5,569 nt of DNA from Chitinophagaceae bacterium. Its GTDB lineage: Bacteria > Bacteroidota > Bacteroidia > Chitinophagales > Chitinophagaceae. The translations under genes were made by a program, and so were the position numbers. The stretch covers positions 1 through 5,569 of the forward strand of contig CANKGM010000149.1 of the NCBI GenBank assembly GCA_947481355.1, in the 5' to 3' direction. Below the pieces are notes generated by a model, which worked only from the letters and a program-made list of their open reading frames with translations, did no database searches and was not told the origin of the DNA. Positions 4,779 to 5,569 of this stretch are shown in pieces (the first letter of the stretch is position 1; the number at the start of each line of letters is the position of its first letter).

Positions 4779-5569
4779 ATGGGATTTTTTGATCGATTAT
4801 TTGGTGTCAAGGAAAAAGAACAACTTGACAAGGGATTGGAGAAAACCAAAGAAGGATTTTTTTCAAAAATCACCAAAGCTATTGCGGGTAAATCTCAGAT
4901 TGATGATGATGTATTGGATCAACTTGAAGAAGCACTTATTTCTTCTGATGTTGGTGTAGATACTACGCTTGAACTGATTGAGCGGATTCAACGTCGTGTA
5001 GCAAAAGACAAATACCTCGGCACAACTGAACTAAATCAAATCCTGCAAGAAGAAATGCAAGCGCTGTTGATAGACAGCAACGAAAATATTTTAGAAGGGT
5101 TCAGTTTGCCAGAAGGTAAGAAGCCTTTTGTGATCTTGGTGGTAGGTGTAAATGGGGTTGGTAAAACAACCACCATAGGAAAGCTTGCCACAAATTTTAA
5201 GGCCTCTGGCAAAACAGTGATGTTGGGTGCTGCTGATACATTTAGAGCTGCTGCGGTTGATCAATTGACGATTTGGAGTGAACGCGTGGGTGTGCCCATC
5301 GTTAAAAAAGAAATGGGCAGTGATCCAGCTTCAGTCGCCTTTGATGCCGTCAATAGTGCCATCGCAAAAGGCGTTGATATACTCATCATCGATACAGCAG
5401 GTAGGCTTCACAATAAAGCACACTTGATGGAAGAGCTCAGTAAGATTAAGCGTGTAATTCAAAAAGTAATTCCCGATGCGCCACACGAAACGATGTTGGT
5501 GCTGGATGGTACAACCGGACAAAACGCGATTGAACAAGCAAGGCATTTTTCAACCGCTACAGATGTTAC
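4779..5569 (+). CDS. ftsY: Signal recognition particle receptor FtsY (3' end beyond window)
   Basis: SRP-family GTPase that docks ribosome-nascent-chain-SRP complexes at the inner membrane for co-translational insertion. The frame is open from the ATG at 4779 to the window edge: 263 complete codons plus two bases. The N terminus MGFFDRLFG is a membrane-binding amphipathic start, and the long acidic A domain of E. coli FtsY is absent, as is usual in this phylum. The helical N domain spans about 20-105. The G domain shows the P-loop GVNGVGKTT at 123-131, the DTFRAAA box at 153-159 and DTAGR at 205-209. DGTTGQNA at 243-250 is the closing motif. TKLD (G4) and the following elements lie outside the window. 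FtsY is distinguished from Ffh by the absence of an M domain lead and by the MGFF start. It is likely translated with the upstream GNAT gene, 5 nt away. Confidence 0.96.
   Translation, partial: MGFFDRLFGVKEKEQLDKGLEKTKEGFFSKITKAIAGKSQIDDDVLDQLEEALISSDVGVDTTLELIERIQRRVAKDKYLGTTELNQILQEEMQALLIDSNENILEGFSLPEGKKPFVILVVGVNGVGKTTTIGKLATNFKASGKTVMLGAADTFRAAAVDQLTIWSERVGVPIVKKEMGSDPASVAFDAVNSAIAKGVDILIIDTAGRLHNKAHLMEELSKIKRVIQKVIPDAPHETMLVLDGTTGQNAIEQARHFSTATDV

Noticed and set aside
1..5569. CRISPR array, insertion sequence, phage, toxin-antitoxin or defence genes, tRNA or rRNA
   Set aside because: I looked on both strands and found no direct-repeat array with unique spacers, transposase motif, tRNA cloverleaf or rRNA sequence; all long frames are housekeeping genes or shadows.

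Overview
The window is ordinary chromosomal housekeeping DNA from a member of the Bacteroidota. Three independent signs support this. The gene order rpmB-rpmG-DUF4295-(x)-ftsY, with its DUF4295 gene, is typical of the phylum. At least one promoter matches the Bacteroidota pattern (TTTG, 19 bp, TAnnTTTG), upstream of lpd. Most starts are preceded by A-rich sequence with no Shine-Dalgarno motif. A Cytophagales-like lineage is my guess from the degenerate heptad hairpins between genes, but this is a weak inference.

Layout. Positions 1-1407 hold a 5'-truncated prolyl-tRNA synthetase of the archaeal/eukaryal type. A gap with a hairpin-forming heptad repeat and a strong promoter leads to lpd (1545-2951), the FAD-dependent E3 subunit shared by 2-oxoacid dehydrogenases. 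A second heptad/hairpin element separates lpd from a convergent, divergent-sequence thioredoxin (3003-3332, minus strand). A 223-bp divergent promoter region then leads to a ribosomal-protein operon: bL28 (3556-3792), bL33 (3815-3997) and a 56-residue DUF4295 protein (4000-4170). A terminator-like hairpin closes that operon. It is followed by a PaiA-like GNAT acetyltransferase (4240-4773) and, 5 nt later, by ftsY (4779 onward), the signal-recognition-particle receptor, which runs off the right edge.

The genes form a translation and protein-targeting neighbourhood (tRNA charging, two large-subunit proteins, the SRP receptor) plus central metabolism (Lpd) and thiol redox. I see no mobile element, CRISPR array, phage gene, tRNA or rRNA, and no convincing new multi-gene system. 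The points most worth a second look are the two intergenic elements built on a 7-nt period that fold into hairpins directly after stop codons, the unusual thioredoxin active site (WCGTC with the buried Asp replaced by His), the loss of zinc-ligand cysteines in ProS, bL28 and bL33, and the terminator plus GNAT gene lying between DUF4295 and ftsY.
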